Assembly: GCA_965371785.1 (NCBI GenBank)
Contig: CBDUZS010000018.1
Location: forward strand, 1 to 42,790
Origin: CBDUZS01 sp965371785
Lineage (GTDB): Bacteria > Fermentibacterota > Fermentibacteria > Fermentibacterales > JCC-6
Reading direction: 5' to 3'
DNA: 42,790 nucleotides
The notes under the pieces are model-generated. The model ran no database searches and was not told the DNA's origin. It saw nothing but the letters and a program-made list of their open reading frames with translations. Numbering within the stretch: the first letter of the stretch is position 1; the number at the start of each line of letters is the position of its first letter. Below, in pieces: positions 24,788 to 33,773 of the stretch. The translations under genes and the position numbers were made by a program.

Positions 24788-26821
24788 CTAGATTCCCGGA
24801 AGGGAGATCGAGTCGAATCTCCAGGCAATCTCACTCTCAGGATACTCATCAGCTCCCATGTCTTCCGCCAGTTCGAGAGCCTTCGTGACAAGGTCGGCAT
24901 CGGTGAAGAGGTCGGCTATCCTGAATTCGGGAAGCCCATGCTGCCGCGTGCCTATTACCTGCCCCGGACCTCGTAGCTCGAGGTCCTTCTCGGCAATCAC
25001 AAATCCATCGGTTGTCGATGCGAGAATATCCAGGCGTGCGATTCCCCTGCCGTCAGCTTCGTCTCCGGTAACCAGGAAACACCATGCGTCCTTTCCGCCC
25101 CTTCCGATCCTCCCTCTGAGCTGGTGAAGCTGGCTGAGACCGAATCTTTCAGCGTTCGCAACGATCATGACAGTAGCCTCGGGAACGTCCAGACCGACTT
25201 CGACGACGGTAGTGCTCACGAGTACCGAAATCTCGCCGGATGCGAATCGATCTGTTACTCCCAGCTTCTCGGACGGCTTCATGGTTCCGTAAAGCAAACC
25301 AACACCAAATGATCCGAGAGGCCCTGACCTGAGTACTTCCCAGGCCGTTTTTGCATCGTACAGATCCTGAGATCCGGATGCTTCCCTCAGGGGGTACACT
25401 ACGAATGCTCTCTCCCGGGCTTTCAGCCTCTCACCGAGAAAGTCGAAGATACGCTTCCTGTCATTCCGCCTGACTATCTCCGTTCTCGTCCTTCCTCGAC
25501 CCGGGGGCATCTCATCGATTACCGAGAGATCGAGATCGCCATAGAAAGTCATGGCCAGAGTTCTTGGAATGGGCGTTGCAGACATAATGAGCATGTGTGG
25601 TCGCGGGTCCCTGTGCGCTAGAAGAATTTCCCTCTGTGAAACACCGAACTTGTGCTGCTCGTCTACCACGAGCAGTCCGAGCTCCGGGAGAAGAACATCT
25701 TCCTCGAGAATGGCATGGGTGCCGACCAGGAGATCGACTTTGCCTGCCTGAAGCAACTCCAGCAGCTCTCTTCTCTTTCGTGAAGAGGTTCCCCCGGTGA
25801 GCATCCGGATCTCGAGCCCCAGTGGATTCAGGAATCGGGAGAATGAGACTTCGTGCTGTGCTGCCAGCACTTCGGTTGGGGCAAGAACAACCGGGAGTTT
25901 ACCGGAAGAAGAGCATGCGTAACAGGCAGCGGCAGCGACAACGGTCTTCCCACAGCCCACATCTCCCTGCAACAGGCGACGCATGGGAGTATGGGATGCC
26001 AGCCCTTTCAACAGCTCTCCCGTCACCCTGAGCTGGGCATCTGTCAGTTCGAACCGTAGTGAACTCCTGAAGTGATCAAAGGTCTCGACCGATGAGAATT
26101 TCAACCTGACCCCCCGGAGAGAGTCTGCCCTGCTCCTGACCCTCCTGAGGAGCAGCTGGTACAGGTAAAGCTCCTCGAGGGCAAGCATCTTTTTTGCCTT
26201 CCGTCCCATTTCCGGTGAAGAAGGTTTGTGAACGGACCTGAATAGATCCCACCTGCTTTTCCAGCCACCTGAAACCAGTACGTGTCCGGGAAGAATCCCG
26301 GGCAACCCGGATTCGGTTTCTTTCAGAGCCTGATCGATCAGTTTGCGGAGGATCAGCTGGGAAATACCGGAGGTCAGAGGGTAAACCGATGCCACGCCGT
26401 CTTCATCGATGAACATCGAGGAACTCTCTGGGAATTCGAGTTCAGGATGGGTCATCGAGAACCCGCCGTATTGCTCCACTTTGCCCGTCGCTCTGACGAG
26501 GGTGTCTGCAAGAAGCCTTGATCTGATGTACTTCTGTTGGAAGAATGTCAGTGTGATCGTACCGGTTCCATCGCTCAAGACAGCTTGAAACAGCCTTCTT
26601 CCCCTGGAGATTCTCCTCTCGGCAGTGTGAACTATTCGACCGGTGACGGTCGTACTGGATCCCGGCAGAAGAGATGCAATCGAAACCGTCGATCTTCGAT
26701 CATGCCAGGTTCTGGGTAGATGGAGAAGAAGATCTCCCACGGTAGTAATGCCGAGTTTTCCGAGAAGAACGGCACGCGCAGGACCGACACCCTTCAGGAA
26801 TCTGATATCCTTATCGAGCAT
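24788..26821 (-). CDS. recG: ATP-dependent DNA helicase RecG
   Basis: RecG, the branch-migrating helicase that remodels stalled forks and recombination junctions; 677 residues, the usual length. The N-terminal wedge/OB region starts DIRFLKGVGPARAVLLGKLGI. Walker A is GDVGCGKT, the DExH box reads DEQHKFG, MSATPIPRTLAMT is motif III, and QLHQLRGRIGRGG is motif VI. The frame remains open far upstream, but the ATG at 26821 is the likely start because GGGAG lies upstream and the family N-terminus begins there. It diverges from the TPR gene at 26950 across a 128-base region, where only weak promoter-like boxes can be seen. Confidence 0.97.
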   Translation of the reverse strand: MLDKDIRFLKGVGPARAVLLGKLGITTVGDLLLHLPRTWHDRRSTVSIASLLPGSSTTVTGRIVHTAERRISRGRRLFQAVLSDGTGTITLTFFQQKYIRSRLLADTLVRATGKVEQYGGFSMTHPELEFPESSSMFIDEDGVASVYPLTSGISQLILRKLIDQALKETESGLPGILPGHVLVSGGWKSRWDLFRSVHKPSSPEMGRKAKKMLALEELYLYQLLLRRVRSRADSLRGVRLKFSSVETFDHFRSSLRFELTDAQLRVTGELLKGLASHTPMRRLLQGDVGCGKTVVAAAACYACSSSGKLPVVLAPTEVLAAQHEVSFSRFLNPLGLEIRMLTGGTSSRKRRELLELLQAGKVDLLVGTHAILEEDVLLPELGLLVVDEQHKFGVSQREILLAHRDPRPHMLIMSATPIPRTLAMTFYGDLDLSVIDEMPPGRGRTRTEIVRRNDRKRIFDFLGERLKARERAFVVYPLREASGSQDLYDAKTAWEVLRSGPLGSFGVGLLYGTMKPSEKLGVTDRFASGEISVLVSTTVVEVGLDVPEATVMIVANAERFGLSQLHQLRGRIGRGGKDAWCFLVTGDEADGRGIARLDILASTTDGFVIAEKDLELRGPGQVIGTRQHGLPEFRIADLFTDADLVTKALELAEDMGADEYPESEIAWRFDSISLPGI

Positions 26822-26949
26822 TACACAACTCCCGGTTCTGGGGAAACTATCCCCTGCCCATGACGAGTGCAACCCTGACAGGGGTTGACGATGGCGAACC
26901 CAGTGTGTAATTGGGGGACAACTTGAAATGAACACATGGAGGTTCACCA

Positions 26950-27465
26950 GTGAGCGACAGCGTCTCGAGGAGAAAAATCCTCGAAAAGACAGTTCTCGAG
27001 AATCCTGACGACATCGATACACGACTGACTCTCGGTTCATTCTTCATGGAAGATGGAAGCCCGGCGGAGGCTATTCCGCTTTTCAACTCGATTCTCGAGA
27101 TGGACCCGGAAAATGCTGAGGCATACCTCGGACTCGGTCTGTGCTGGGGGATGTCTCTTCTCGAAAACCTCCCACCCGTTGAGATATGGGGCAAAGAGAT
27201 TGACGAGGAGCTGATGCTCGAAAAAGCTCTCGATTTCCTCGAGAGGTCCATTGAACTCGACCCGGAAATGACTGCCGGATACAACGCTCTCGGCAGGCTT
27301 TTCGTCGTTCGTGGCCAGGAAGACGAAGCCATTGAGATCTTCAAGCAATCCCTTCTGATAGATCCTGCACAGCTCGATGTTCTAGAAGACCTGAGAGAGA
27401 TCACAGGTCGCCCGGTCTGGGAACTCCTCGACAAGGAAACCGACATGGGAGAATTCGAAGAATAG
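26950..27465 (+). CDS. TPR-repeat protein
   Basis: A 171-residue soluble protein with tetratricopeptide repeats: AEAIPLFNSILEMDPENAEAYLGLG (about 38-62), ALDFLERSIELDPEMTAGYNALG and EAIEIFKQSLLIDPAQLDVLEDL. There is no signal peptide. The start codon is GTG at 26950, with GGAGG seven bases upstream. TPRs bind other proteins; no catalytic domain is present. It is divergent from recG and 121 bases upstream of the secreted protein gene, which appears to have its own promoter, so the partner cannot be named. Confidence 0.8.
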   Translation: MSDSVSRRKILEKTVLENPDDIDTRLTLGSFFMEDGSPAEAIPLFNSILEMDPENAEAYLGLGLCWGMSLLENLPPVEIWGKEIDEELMLEKALDFLERSIELDPEMTAGYNALGRLFVVRGQEDEAIEIFKQSLLIDPAQLDVLEDLREITGRPVWELLDKETDMGEFEE

Positions 27466-27490
27466 TGTCCGCCCCTTGCAAACTCTTTCC

Positions 27491-27520
27491 TTGCACACGG
27501 AACCTGTAGCCCGTTATATC
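27491..27520 (+). promoter_or_regulatory. Possible promoter of the T9SS-sorted protein gene
   Basis: TTGCAC (27491-27496) and TATATC (27515-27520) are 18 bases apart, about 66 bases before the start at 27587. Each box matches four or five consensus bases. Confidence 0.35.
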
Positions 27521-27586
27521 ATTATGTAAATAGAGAATCTGTTTCATAACACTCTCCTGAGCGTGCCTCGGAAAGGAGGAGAGGTC

Positions 27587-29023
27587 ATGTTTGCTATTTG
27601 CATTACTTCACTGCTACTTGTTTCGACTGGATTCGGTTCTCCCGAACCGCTCTGGACCAACGATGAGCTTGTCTGGGACATGACCACGAACACAACCTGG
27701 ATTGGCTACGGTTATACGTACTGCGATGCGGTCTACGATCAATCCCAACAACTCTATGTCGCTGCAATAGCTGACGGGGAAGTGAGCGACACACTGAAGA
27801 TATGCAGGTACATCAACAACCCGCCCGCCCCGGGATACTGGAGAAACATGGTCGGGATGGCTGCAAACATCTTACTCACTGATCCCGCCATCAGTCTTTC
27901 TTCGTATGGATCTGACGACTTCATCACCTTCTTCTGCACTGTCGATATCGGTGAAAAGGGCATGATCCAGGGAATGCGTCTTCTCCTGCCCGATTTCATC
28001 TTCAGTGCAATCCTCTTTCCCGACTGGTCGAATCCCCTTGCAGGCGAACTCAGGTCGATCACCGTTGTTTCATTTTCAGATGGAAACACGCAATGGGTCT
28101 TTGCCGATGACGTCAACAACAGGTTGTTTCTGACAAAATCCGAAGATGCGGGAAGCACCTGGACGCCGTCTGAACTGGTCGCGGAGAATGCTGCAAGACC
28201 CACTGCCTCGGCGGGACCGGTTGACCGGGTGTACGTATCGTACCAGGAGACCACTGGCGAAAATGCAATCAAGTGCCTGATCTTCTATGAAAGCGGGGTA
28301 ACGGAAGCCACCGTAGGTACCGGAGCAGCGAACTCTGCACCCATTCCGATTGCGGAATGGCAGAGCCCTCAGAATGTGGGAATCGTCTTCCATGACCAGA
28401 ACAACAGTGTAAGACTCACCTTTTCATACGATTTCGGTATCTCATGGAGCATTCCACAGACCATCGGCGAGGGGATATATCCTTTCACCGACATATTTCC
28501 CGGAACGAACAGGGTATGCCTGGCATACATCGACGTGGACTCGTCTGCCATCAGAACCGGTGCGGCTACGGGTCTGATCGGTCTTCCCGGTGCCGATTAC
28601 GAGATCAGGTCCGATTACGCTGTTTCGATGGCCGGGCCACCCGTTGTCAGATACAGCCTTTACGGAACCTTCCCCGGAATCTATGCGCTGCTCTACCTCG
28701 GTCCTGGACCCAGTGATCTCTGGTTCGATGCCACCACGTTAACCGGTGCAGGATCAGCCAGCGGCATTGTCATCGGACAGCTCTTCCTGGATGTGAGCCC
28801 GAATCCGTGTCCCGGAGAGCTTTCGGTCAGTTTCGGTCTTGGTGTTCAAGGTCATGCCGAGCTAGGCATTTATTCACTGGATGGGAGACTCGTCGAATCC
28901 GTATTCAGCGGAACCGCTGCCGGCGGGACTTACATGGCCGGCAATAGGCTTCCCGCAGGAATCTACTCGGTTGTACTGAGAACAGGCGGCAAGATGATCA
29001 CACGAAGGTTTGTCCGGCTGTAG
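27587..29023 (+). CDS. Secreted beta-propeller-like protein with type IX-like C-terminal sorting domain
   Basis: A 478-residue protein with a signal peptide (MFAICITSLLLVSTGFGS). The middle shows sialidase-type Asp-box motifs (SEDAGSTWTP and SYDFGISWSIP), which suggests a beta-propeller. The last about 80 residues match the type IX secretion/gliding sorting pattern: DVSPNPCPGELSVSFGLG, then LGIYSLDGRLV, then LPAGIYSVVLRTGGKMITRRFV. Such proteins pass the outer membrane by T9SS and are anchored or released there. No secretion machinery gene is visible in this window. The ATG at 27587 has AAGGAGGAGAGG in front. The 3' end overlaps the convergent panE by 26 bases, and its terminator lies inside panE. 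Confidence 0.85.
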   Translation: MFAICITSLLLVSTGFGSPEPLWTNDELVWDMTTNTTWIGYGYTYCDAVYDQSQQLYVAAIADGEVSDTLKICRYINNPPAPGYWRNMVGMAANILLTDPAISLSSYGSDDFITFFCTVDIGEKGMIQGMRLLLPDFIFSAILFPDWSNPLAGELRSITVVSFSDGNTQWVFADDVNNRLFLTKSEDAGSTWTPSELVAENAARPTASAGPVDRVYVSYQETTGENAIKCLIFYESGVTEATVGTGAANSAPIPIAEWQSPQNVGIVFHDQNNSVRLTFSYDFGISWSIPQTIGEGIYPFTDIFPGTNRVCLAYIDVDSSAIRTGAATGLIGLPGADYEIRSDYAVSMAGPPVVRYSLYGTFPGIYALLYLGPGPSDLWFDATTLTGAGSASGIVIGQLFLDVSPNPCPGELSVSFGLGVQGHAELGIYSLDGRLVESVFSGTAAGGTYMAGNRLPAGIYSVVLRTGGKMITRRFVRL

Positions 29024-29858
29024 ACAGAGCTCTTACCAGATTGCTGACTGCAAAGGCTGTCGGGCATTTGCCCGGCAGCTTTTTCTCTGCCAGCCCGGTC
29101 AGGAAATCAATCTCCGTTCGCCCGGAACCTTTGAGATCCTGAAGCATACTGCATCTGTTGCCGGACTCTCTCATGAGATACTCCAGCATTTCTCCGGCCA
29201 TGGGAACGGCTTTCTGGCGATACCCGTCGGGAATAACATCTTCCAGTTCGGCAAAGAGCACGGAGATGACTTGATCGAGATCCGGACCGGGCAGCTGGTT
29301 GTTTCGGAGCCCAGTGATAGCCCCGAGGGGATTGAGGATACTGTTGACAAGCCACTTGGCCCACCTGACGGTTTCGATGGACTTCACTCGCACGGTGGAG
29401 AGCCGGGCGGAATCGAAGAGGTCAGCGGCATCTCCCTGTTCGCCGGCAAAGACCATACCCGGTGAGACCTCTACCATTACGCTGCTCAGGAGGTGAAATC
29501 CCATGGTGAGCACCACGTACTCAACCACATCCGATGTCCTGCCGCCCCATGCTTCACCGAGTTCCATACCGTTGCAGACACAGAGGATTCTGTCAGCGGA
29601 ACTCAGGGCTGAAGAGGCAATGTCCGCCAGTGTATAGGCTTTTACGGCAACGATACAGACATCACCTCTGACAGGGTCGGTTGACTCATGGTGGATCACC
29701 GTTGCTTTTCCCTGGATCGCTCCGGTAGAAGAGATTTCCCTCTTGCCTCTGCCGCTGCCCGGAGCACCGATGAGATCGATTCCGTGTCCATTCCGGGAAA
29801 GAGCGACGGAAAGCCCTGAGCCAACTGCTCCGTCACCCCAGATAACGATTCGACTCAA
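28998..29858 (-). CDS. panE: 2-dehydropantoate 2-reductase (ketopantoate reductase family)
   Basis: A 286-residue NADPH-dependent reductase of the PanE/ApbA family, which makes pantoate for coenzyme A synthesis. The nucleotide-binding motif is GDGAVGSGL at 8-16, and VAVKAYTL follows where the family has its substrate lysine region. Lys in RWAKWLVNSILNPLGAITG and Glu in GRTEIDFLTG fit the catalytic pair. It lies four bases after the YtxH-like gene in the secA operon and ends by overlapping the convergent secreted-protein gene. A paralogue acting on another 2-oxo acid cannot be excluded. Confidence 0.85.
   Translation of the reverse strand: MSRIVIWGDGAVGSGLSVALSRNGHGIDLIGAPGSGRGKREISSTGAIQGKATVIHHESTDPVRGDVCIVAVKAYTLADIASSALSSADRILCVCNGMELGEAWGGRTSDVVEYVVLTMGFHLLSSVMVEVSPGMVFAGEQGDAADLFDSARLSTVRVKSIETVRWAKWLVNSILNPLGAITGLRNNQLPGPDLDQVISVLFAELEDVIPDGYRQKAVPMAGEMLEYLMRESGNRCSMLQDLKGSGRTEIDFLTGLAEKKLPGKCPTAFAVSNLVRALSTAGQTFV
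29056..29084 (+). terminator. Intrinsic terminator of the T9SS-sorted gene, inside panE coding sequence
   Basis: On the plus strand a 10-base stem GCTGTCGGGC/GCCCGGCAGC (one G-U pair) with loop ATTT is followed by TTTTT. It starts 33 bases after the stop of the gene ending at 29023. The same bases code for part of the panE C-terminus on the other strand. Confidence 0.85.
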
Positions 29859-29862
29859 TCGG

Positions 29863-30231
29863 TCACTCGTCGTCAGATTTTCCGTGGGTGACCTTTGATT
29901 TCAGCCTGGCAGCAGTCTTCTTGCCTTTTGCTGCCGTCTTTTCCACTTCCTCCTTGCCTTTCTCGGCAAGTTCTTCTGCCTTTTCACGGAGTTCAGCAGC
30001 TTTTTCCTTGCCATGCGCAAAGGCCTTCTCCGCTTCGGATCTGCTCGCCTCGTAGAGCTTTTCGCTTTTTTCGTAGAGTTCTTCGCCCTTACCGTAGAGA
30101 TCCGAGGCAGTTTCCTTCAGTTTCTCACGTGTTTCAAAACCCTTTGCCGGAGCGTAGAGAAGGGCTACTATCCCACCTGTGAGAACTCCTGCAAGGAATG
30201 CCCAGAACTCTCCATTTCCTCTTTCAGACAT
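29863..30231 (-). CDS. YtxH-like membrane protein
   Basis: A 122-residue protein with one N-terminal membrane helix (EFWAFLAGVLTGGIVALLYAP), followed by a long, highly charged Lys/Glu/Ala helix with repeating EKAEEL-type heptads. This is the YtxH-like pattern, including GxxxALLYAPxxG. The role of the family is poorly known; members are linked to envelope stress. The ATG at 30231 has AAAGGAGAG upstream and lies 11 bases after the secA stop; the earlier in-frame start inside secA is rejected. panE follows four bases later. Confidence 0.82.
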   Translation of the reverse strand: MSERGNGEFWAFLAGVLTGGIVALLYAPAKGFETREKLKETASDLYGKGEELYEKSEKLYEASRSEAEKAFAHGKEKAAELREKAEELAEKGKEEVEKTAAKGKKTAARLKSKVTHGKSDDE

Positions 30232-30242
30232 TATCTCTCCTT

Positions 30243-33200
30243 TCACTTTCCACAGCACAGCTTATGTTTTTTTCCGCTTCCACAGGGACAGGGATCGTTT
30301 CTACCAACCTTCGGAATATCCCTCTTCACGGTCTGGGGTCTTGCTCCGCCCTTCGCGCGGGAGTGAGGATCCGATTCAGGCGACATGGCAGAAGGCCTGG
30401 CAATTCCCGGCTGGTATGCTTTTCCAACCGGTTGATCACTTCTCTGCAGCCCGGAGGGTTGAGGCCAGAGCGACAGTATCTGGCGAACGGCCAGTTTGTC
30501 CACTTCATCGAGAAGGTTCTCGAACAGACCAAATGCTTCCTTCTTGAATTCGACGAGCGGATCACGCTGGCCGTAAGCCCGAAGACCAATTCCCGATTTC
30601 AGATGATCTATCGCGTAGAGATGATCCCTCCACTTGGAGTCTATCGCCCGGAGAACGGACCATTTCTCGAGTTCGCGTGTCATTTCCGAACCGAGTCTCT
30701 CCTCCTTCTTGCCGTAGTAGCCGAGGACCAGATCAGCGGCTTTTACCTTCACCTCTTCAGCGGTCAGGGATGCGTCCCTCAGTTTTCCGAGATCGAAGGC
30801 GACACCGGAGAGTTCCCCGAGGAGTACGCGCGCCCTGTCCAGATTCCATTCCTCTGCTTCGGAACCGTCGGAAATCGCAGGATCGAGGATGTATTCCGCA
30901 ACGGAATGGATCATCTCCCTGACCTCATCGTAAAGACCTTCTCCGGTCAGAGCCTGAAGCCTTCTCTCGTAGATCACCTCACGCTGCTTGTTGGCTACAT
31001 CATCGTATTCGAGCAGGTGCTTTCTTATGCCGAAGTTATACTGTTCAACCCGTTTCTGAGCCTTCTCGATGGCCTTGGTGAGCATGGGGTGCTCGATCGG
31101 TTCCCCATCATCTCCGCCACCACTCTTCTTCAGGAAATCGATCATCTTCTCGGAAGCAAAGAGCCTGAAAAGATCATCCTCGAGAGAGAGGTAGAATCTG
31201 CTCTGGCCGGGATCGCCCTGCCTTCCGCTCCTGCCGCGGAGCTGTCGGTCTATTCTTCGAGACTCATGCCTTGCGGTTCCTATCACGAACAATCCGCCCG
31301 GTACCTTTTCACCGTTTTCGTCAGTGACTTCGATGATCTCCCCGGCAAGCTTGATGTCCGTTCCCCTGCCTGCCATGTTCGTGGCTATCGTAACCGCTCC
31401 GTTCTGCCCTGCGCGCCTGATTATCTCCGCTTCTTTCTCGTGGTGTTTGGCATTGAGCACGCTATGGGGAATCTTTCGGGCTTTCAGGAGTTTTGAGAGG
31501 ATCTCCGATACGTCGACGGACACGGTACCGACAAGAACCGGCTGCCCTCGTCTGTGAAGCGTTTCCACCTCGTTGATTACGGCCGTGAACTTCTCGCGCC
31601 GAGTCCTGTAGACCCTGTCGTTGTTGTCCGCCCTTACAACGGGAACGTTGGTGGGAACAACAACTACATCGAGATCGTAAATACTTTCGAACTCCTCGGC
31701 CTCTGTCTCGGCCGTACCGGTCATCCCCGAAAGCCTGCCGTACATCCTGAAATAATTCTGAATCGTTATGGTTGCGAGCGTCTGTGTCTCCGACCTGATC
31801 TCGACATTTTCCTTTGCCTCCAGAGCCTCATGGAGCCCATCTGAGAAACGTCTCCCGGGCATGAGGCGGCCTGTGAACTGATCTACGATGATCACCCGCC
31901 CCTGATCGACCACGTACTCGACATCCTTCTCGTACATCTGGAAAGCCCGAAGAAGCTGATCGATGTTATGAAGAGCCTCAGCCTTGTGAGAATGGCTCTC
32001 GAACACCTTTTGCCTGAGGAGCTGTTTCTCATCCTCGCCGACATCCATCCCCTCGACCTCGGCGACCTCGTCACCGATGTCCTTGAGAAGAAAGAAGTCG
32101 GGATCTTCGGGCGAAAGGAGTTTGCGTCCCTTGTCGGAAAGGGAAACGGACTTCTCTCTCTCTTCGAGAGCGAAGAAGAGATCGTCGTCGAGAAGGTGCA
32201 CGTTTTTCTCGCGAAGGCGTTCGCCTTCAACCTTCTGAAGCGCCCTGAGCCTGTCAGGATCTCTCAGTGATTTGCTGAGCTTCCTGTGCTTGGGAGCCCC
32301 CCTCCTGGCCTGCAGATATCCGGTTGCCGCCTCATGATGCTGGCCCTGATCCCACTGCCTGTCAGCTTCCGATACTATCCTGCCTATGAGTTCGGTCTGT
32401 TTGCTGACGAGTCTCGCCACGGAATCCCTGTATTCCTTGTAACGGTTTCTCGACCTGGCTACCGGTCCGCTGATGATGAGCGGGGTTCTCGCTTCATCGA
32501 TCAGCACGCTGTCCACTTCGTCTACAATGGCGTAGTGATGCTCTCTCTGTACTCTGTTCTCGAGTCTGACCGCCATGTTGTCCCGAAGGTAGTCGAAACC
32601 GAACTCGTTGTTGGTGCCATAGGTGACATCGCAGTTGTACTGGTTTCTTCTCTCGTCTGGAGTCATCCCCCCCTGGATACAGCCGATACTCAGACCGAGG
32701 TACTCGTAAATGGCTCCCATCCACTCGGAATCGCGCAATGCAAGGTAATCGTTCACGGTGATGAGGTGGGCACCTCGACCGACCAGGATCCCGTCAAGCG
32801 GCTCAAAAGACCATTCAGATGGCTCGTCACCCCATTTCTCACCGGCCTTCTCCACCCAGGCCGGATTCAGCGCGATAGCGTTCAGGTACATCGGCATTAC
32901 TGCGACCAGCGTCTTACCCTCTCCCGTTGCCATCTCGGTGATGCGCCCCTGATGAAGAGCAACCGCGCCAACCAGTTGAACATCGAACGGAACCATGTTC
33001 CATTCTGTATCGTGTCCGCTGACTTTCCAGCTTACACCCAGATTACGCCTGCATGCTTCCTTCACCACCGCAAACGCGTCGGGCATGATCTCATCGAGCG
33101 TTTCTCCACAAGCCTGTCTTCTGCGGAACTCCGTAGTCTTTGCCTTGAGTTCATCCGTGGTGAGCGGAAGGAGCCGTTCGCATGCCGAGTTGATCTCCGC

Positions 33201-33278
33201 AACGAATGGTTCGAGAAGTTTGATGTTCTTCTTCTGTCTGTCGCCCAGGAAATGTTTCACAATACTGAGCAATGCCAA
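30243..33278 (-). CDS. secA: Preprotein translocase ATPase SecA
   Basis: SecA, the motor that drives unfolded preproteins through SecYEG; 1011 residues. Visible parts are RITEMATGEGKTLVAVMP (Walker A), YGTNNEFGFDYLRDN, VDEVDSVLIDEARTPLIISGP, NMAGRGTDIKLA and a complete C-terminal zinc motif CPCGSGKKHKLCC, which binds SecB or ribosomes. An insertion of about 140 residues (about 290-430; LDDDLFFALEEREKSVSLSDKG region) enlarges it beyond the usual 840-900 residues, as in Bacteroidetes/Chlorobi SecA. The start codon is TTG at 33278, with GGAGG six bases upstream and the stop of the preceding gene one base away. Confidence 0.98.
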   Translation of the reverse strand: MALLSIVKHFLGDRQKKNIKLLEPFVAEINSACERLLPLTTDELKAKTTEFRRRQACGETLDEIMPDAFAVVKEACRRNLGVSWKVSGHDTEWNMVPFDVQLVGAVALHQGRITEMATGEGKTLVAVMPMYLNAIALNPAWVEKAGEKWGDEPSEWSFEPLDGILVGRGAHLITVNDYLALRDSEWMGAIYEYLGLSIGCIQGGMTPDERRNQYNCDVTYGTNNEFGFDYLRDNMAVRLENRVQREHHYAIVDEVDSVLIDEARTPLIISGPVARSRNRYKEYRDSVARLVSKQTELIGRIVSEADRQWDQGQHHEAATGYLQARRGAPKHRKLSKSLRDPDRLRALQKVEGERLREKNVHLLDDDLFFALEEREKSVSLSDKGRKLLSPEDPDFFLLKDIGDEVAEVEGMDVGEDEKQLLRQKVFESHSHKAEALHNIDQLLRAFQMYEKDVEYVVDQGRVIIVDQFTGRLMPGRRFSDGLHEALEAKENVEIRSETQTLATITIQNYFRMYGRLSGMTGTAETEAEEFESIYDLDVVVVPTNVPVVRADNNDRVYRTRREKFTAVINEVETLHRRGQPVLVGTVSVDVSEILSKLLKARKIPHSVLNAKHHEKEAEIIRRAGQNGAVTIATNMAGRGTDIKLAGEIIEVTDENGEKVPGGLFVIGTARHESRRIDRQLRGRSGRQGDPGQSRFYLSLEDDLFRLFASEKMIDFLKKSGGGDDGEPIEHPMLTKAIEKAQKRVEQYNFGIRKHLLEYDDVANKQREVIYERRLQALTGEGLYDEVREMIHSVAEYILDPAISDGSEAEEWNLDRARVLLGELSGVAFDLGKLRDASLTAEEVKVKAADLVLGYYGKKEERLGSEMTRELEKWSVLRAIDSKWRDHLYAIDHLKSGIGLRAYGQRDPLVEFKKEAFGLFENLLDEVDKLAVRQILSLWPQPSGLQRSDQPVGKAYQPGIARPSAMSPESDPHSRAKGGARPQTVKRDIPKVGRNDPCPCGSGKKHKLCCGK

Positions 33279-33279
33279 T

Positions 33280-33600
33280 TCAGTCCTCCATGAGTAGACC
33301 GTACACCGATGCTGCGGTTACGGTCCCGACGAAATCCGCAATCAGATCTCCCCCGTCGAAGCGGCGGCCCGCCCTGGAATCGACGTACTCTTTCACCACT
33401 CCCAGATAGGCTGAGAGCCCGGCGCCGCAGGCTATCGCAGTTGTACCGTCAGCACCTGCTTCCTGAGCCAGCCATATTCCAGCGGATGTGATACAGACGG
33501 AGGCGATACCATGCGCCCATTTGTCACCTGTAATCACAGGCCCCGCACAGCAGACAATAATCAACTGGGCAGAGATTGCGAATAGAAATGCCGTTTTCAA
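33280..33600 (-). CDS. YfiM/VanZ-like small exported protein
   Basis: A 106-residue protein with a hydrophobic N-terminus (FLFAISAQLIIVCCAGPVI). The remaining pattern, DKWAH near 26, then GVVKEYVDSR and DGGDLIADFVGT, matches the small family that includes the E. coli YfiM lipoprotein (DUF2279-like), where conserved His, Lys-Glu and Asp residues line up in helices. Its function is unknown. The start appears to be TTG at 33600, because TTGA overlaps the stop of the 58-residue gene upstream and GGAGAG lies inside that gene. secA follows one base after the stop. Confidence 0.65.
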   Translation of the reverse strand: MKTAFLFAISAQLIIVCCAGPVITGDKWAHGIASVCITSAGIWLAQEAGADGTTAIACGAGLSAYLGVVKEYVDSRAGRRFDGGDLIADFVGTVTAASVYGLLMED

Positions 33601-33773
33601 CGTTTACCGCTCTCCTCCGGTGCAGTCGAGCCTGTACTGAAAAGCGAGTCGGGAGTTCTGAGCTTGTCACTGTTTCCAGCCCCGGGCCAGGGCGGCCTGG
33701 AAAGGAACAGGCCGGCAAGGATGATCAGCAGAAGGCTACCTGCCAGAAGGAGGACGGTATTCCGTAAACTCAT
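33597..33773 (-). CDS. Short membrane peptide of 58 residues
   Basis: This short frame encodes 58 residues: one membrane helix near the N-terminus (LLLAGSLLLIILAGLFL) and a polar Pro/Ser-rich tail ending in EESGKR. It begins inside the end of the TPR gene (ATG at 33773) and its TGA overlaps the TTG start of the YfiM-like gene. It also supplies that gene's ribosome binding site. Without it, a gap of 135 bases would stand in an otherwise overlapping operon, which supports it as a real gene. I do not recognise a family. Confidence 0.5.
   Translation of the reverse strand: MSLRNTVLLLAGSLLLIILAGLFLSRPPWPGAGNSDKLRTPDSLFSTGSTAPEESGKR

Noticed and set aside
26822..26949. Divergent promoters between recG and the TPR gene
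   Set aside because: TTGACG and TTGCAC occur but the matching -10 boxes are poor, so no promoter was listed.
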